DNA of 22,461 nucleotides from the NCBI GenBank assembly GCA_000436535.1, contig FR886243.1, forward strand, positions 1 through 22,461, read 5' to 3'. The position numbers and the translations under genes are program-made. This DNA comes from Eubacterium sp. CAG:252 (GTDB taxonomy: Bacteria; Bacillota; Clostridia; Lachnospirales; Lachnospiraceae). A model generated the notes under the pieces. It made no database searches, had not been told where the DNA came from, and saw only the letters and a list, made by a program, of their open reading frames with translations. This document shows positions 22,101 through 22,461 of this stretch, one piece after another; position 1 is the first letter of the stretch; the number at the start of each line of letters is the position of its first letter.

Positions 22101-22461
22101 TTGTAAATGGTGACAAGAAGGGTACAGTTGTAGATAATCCGGCTACAGTAACTGGAATGTTTAAGAATACAGATAATTCCATTAATCTTAATGGTGATAT
22201 AGATAAGCAGTTAAGAAATGTTGACGGAACTATCAATATGAACAACCTTTATGAAACACAGGGCAGTTATGCAACTCTTGGTGCACACTTTAATGCAGCT
22301 AACCAGATTATAAGCGTTACAGGAAAATCATCAGATGAGGTAAAGCCAACAGAGAAAGAAACAGAGTCTGTAACAGAAGCTACAACAAAAGCAACAGAAA
22401 AGACAACAGAAGCCACAACAAAAGCAACAGAGAAGACAACAGAAGCCACAACAAAGGCGAC
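19136..22461 (+). CDS. Secreted bifunctional pectate lyase, PL1 plus PL9 domains (3' end outside window)
   Basis: The frame from ATG 19136 (GGGAGG 6 nt upstream) stays open for 1,108 codons to the window edge. A signal peptide of about 36 residues ends STAKA-EV. A fibronectin-like beta region (about 37-150) leads into a PL1 pectate lyase domain (about 195-530). Its marks are GSIDIKGDSQYITVSYVHFY, GKCSLCGMKSES and SRHARVRTMSVHMYNNYYDG, with Arg373 and Arg378 in the R-x-x-x-x-R region. A Thr/Glu/Lys-rich linker (about 582-625) precedes a PL9 domain (about 633-1000). ENADGFAAKLT holds the likely catalytic Lys821, near DDGWDLF. A second, repeat-rich linker (from about 1068) runs off the edge, so at least one more module probably follows. 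The enzyme would cleave polygalacturonate outside the cell by calcium-dependent beta-elimination. It is probably controlled through the palindrome just upstream. Confidence 0.93.
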   Translation, partial: MKANISRSARKGWAWILAALMVVSVIIPTTISTAKAEVGTVQFNGTAEGWLESAYAEWAVDKEADGYTAYIKKASQSDSAYARIDNELIRKYKNYYRVDAVGLAAGDYVIKVVPVKNGKEVTAKAEVTDVLSVSSYDRSGFAFSSESRYKTGSGAYNGDGTLKSDAIVLYVTNDNAKTITAGIMEAKGEKQYTGLQTIIDAYTKSASKGVETRALDVRVIGCLTDAGMDKFSSSSEGVQIKGASAYSNLNMTLEGIGEDASISGFGFLLRNAGNVEMRNLSILNFMDDGISLDTANCNVWIHNVDLYYGKVGGDADQAKGDGSIDIKGDSQYITVSYVHFYDSGKCSLCGMKSESGPNYITYHHNWFDHSDSRHARVRTMSVHMYNNYYDGNAKYGVGSTMGSSIYIENNYFRNCKYPMLSSNQGTDALGEGTFSGENGGIIKAYGNEIVGATGIIYANAASVTGEAANSTTFDAYLASSASEKVPSSYKTAAGGTSYDNFDTTKDLGVKAGSLIAAKDVPALVTSSKGAGSLGGGVIDWKFSDEDDTVYAVDKDLKAAVTNYKNTELVAVGGTNASLVTPEPSTDETTKATESTTKATEKATTSKATEATKETEKETTGSDSDTNNSYDKTSLDYSGAYTDLSTKKDSDFKNAKYVSSSSEILSAINSAKAGDVIIVKDGTYKFTDTIVINNAMNGKNGAYIVVKAADGASVKFDFSAQTLDGSNRGVVVDGDYWYFEGINFYGAGDNGVLLAGNNNIFEKCVFEANRDSGLQISRYDTTAATKDLWPSNNLIINCTAFDNCDYPDQGGTGENADGFAAKLTCGEGNVFDGCISYCNSDDGWDLFAKSATGPIGVITIRNCVSFGNGTLSNGVHYANGDMNGFKLGGSGVGTPHVVLNCLSFNNGATGFTDNNNPSGLTIINATAWGNGQSAKKGNFLCYRASSEAVYVGLVSANAIDSDKFTGNMSDSIYYNSGKYFRLSGVLPTPVVNGDKKGTVVDNPATVTGMFKNTDNSINLNGDIDKQLRNVDGTINMNNLYETQGSYATLGAHFNAANQIISVTGKSSDEVKPTEKETESVTEATTKATEKTTEATTKATEKTTEATTKA
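22370..22461 (+). repeat. 33-bp tandem repeat encoding the Thr/Glu/Lys linker
   Basis: Nearly identical 33-base units encode TTEATTKATEK in register with the reading frame. Two and a half units are visible and the array continues beyond the window. The last units differ from each other at only a few third-codon positions. Similar but less regular Thr/Glu-rich codons occur at about 20890-20990. Confidence 0.9.

Noticed and set aside
22370..22461. CRISPR-like regular repeats
   Set aside because: The 33-bp units are contiguous, in frame and encode a Thr/Glu/Lys linker. There are no spacers and no cas genes.

Overview
The window reads as chromosomal DNA of a low-GC Gram-positive anaerobe of the Clostridia, most likely family Lachnospiraceae and plausibly a pectin-degrading Lachnospira (the Eubacterium eligens group). 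This is inference. It rests on AT-rich codon use, strong GGAGG-type ribosome sites, a threonine T-box leader, sporulation genes (SpoIIR, a SipL-like SPOCS/LysM protein), and a very large secreted two-domain pectate lyase with Thr/Glu/Lys-rich linkers. No rRNA, tRNA, IS element, phage gene or CRISPR array was seen.

Layout, left to right. (1) 1-1616: the 3' end of a DPM1-type polyprenyl-phosphate glycosyltransferase, overlapping by one base a phosphoglucosamine mutase (glmM). They are closed by a strong terminator. (2) 1761-4080: a PrcB_C-domain lipoprotein with a duplicated 14-residue N-terminal segment, then a SPOCS-LysM protein resembling the spore-coat morphogen SipL, with a long inverted repeat at the junction. 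(3) 4153-5925, minus strand: an unrecognised Ser/Thr-rich 205-residue protein and an AraC-family regulator. The regulator is divergent from a MATE efflux pump at 6241-7656. (4) 7833-9469: an excellent sigma-A promoter drives ispE (isoprenoid precursor synthesis) and a GntR/FCD regulator, ending in a terminator. (5) 9791-12478: spoIIR, a DUF1934 protein and a second MATE transporter. (6) 12779-16673: alanine racemase, an orphan TAXI-type solute-binding lipoprotein, a GltS sodium/glutamate symporter, and a 110-residue protein carrying the same 13-residue motif at both ends. (7) 16682-18830: promoter, Thr-specific T-box leader and thrS, whose product lacks the TGS domain. (8) 18864-22461: a 19-bp perfect inverted repeat, an operator-like palindrome region, and a PL1-PL9 pectate lyase that runs off the window.

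Most of the window is housekeeping (cell-wall precursor GlcN-1-P, D-Ala, isoprenoids, Thr-tRNA charging) mixed with transport and regulation. The parts least explained by known families are the twin-motif small protein beside the TAXI/GltS pair, the TGTACAA-N6-TTGTACA palindrome upstream of the pectate lyase, the duplicated segment at the PrcB-type gene start, and several intergenic inverted repeats without U-tracts. I did not find a clear multi-gene defence or other novel system. The TAXI-GltS-twin-motif set is the best candidate for an uncharacterised functional unit.
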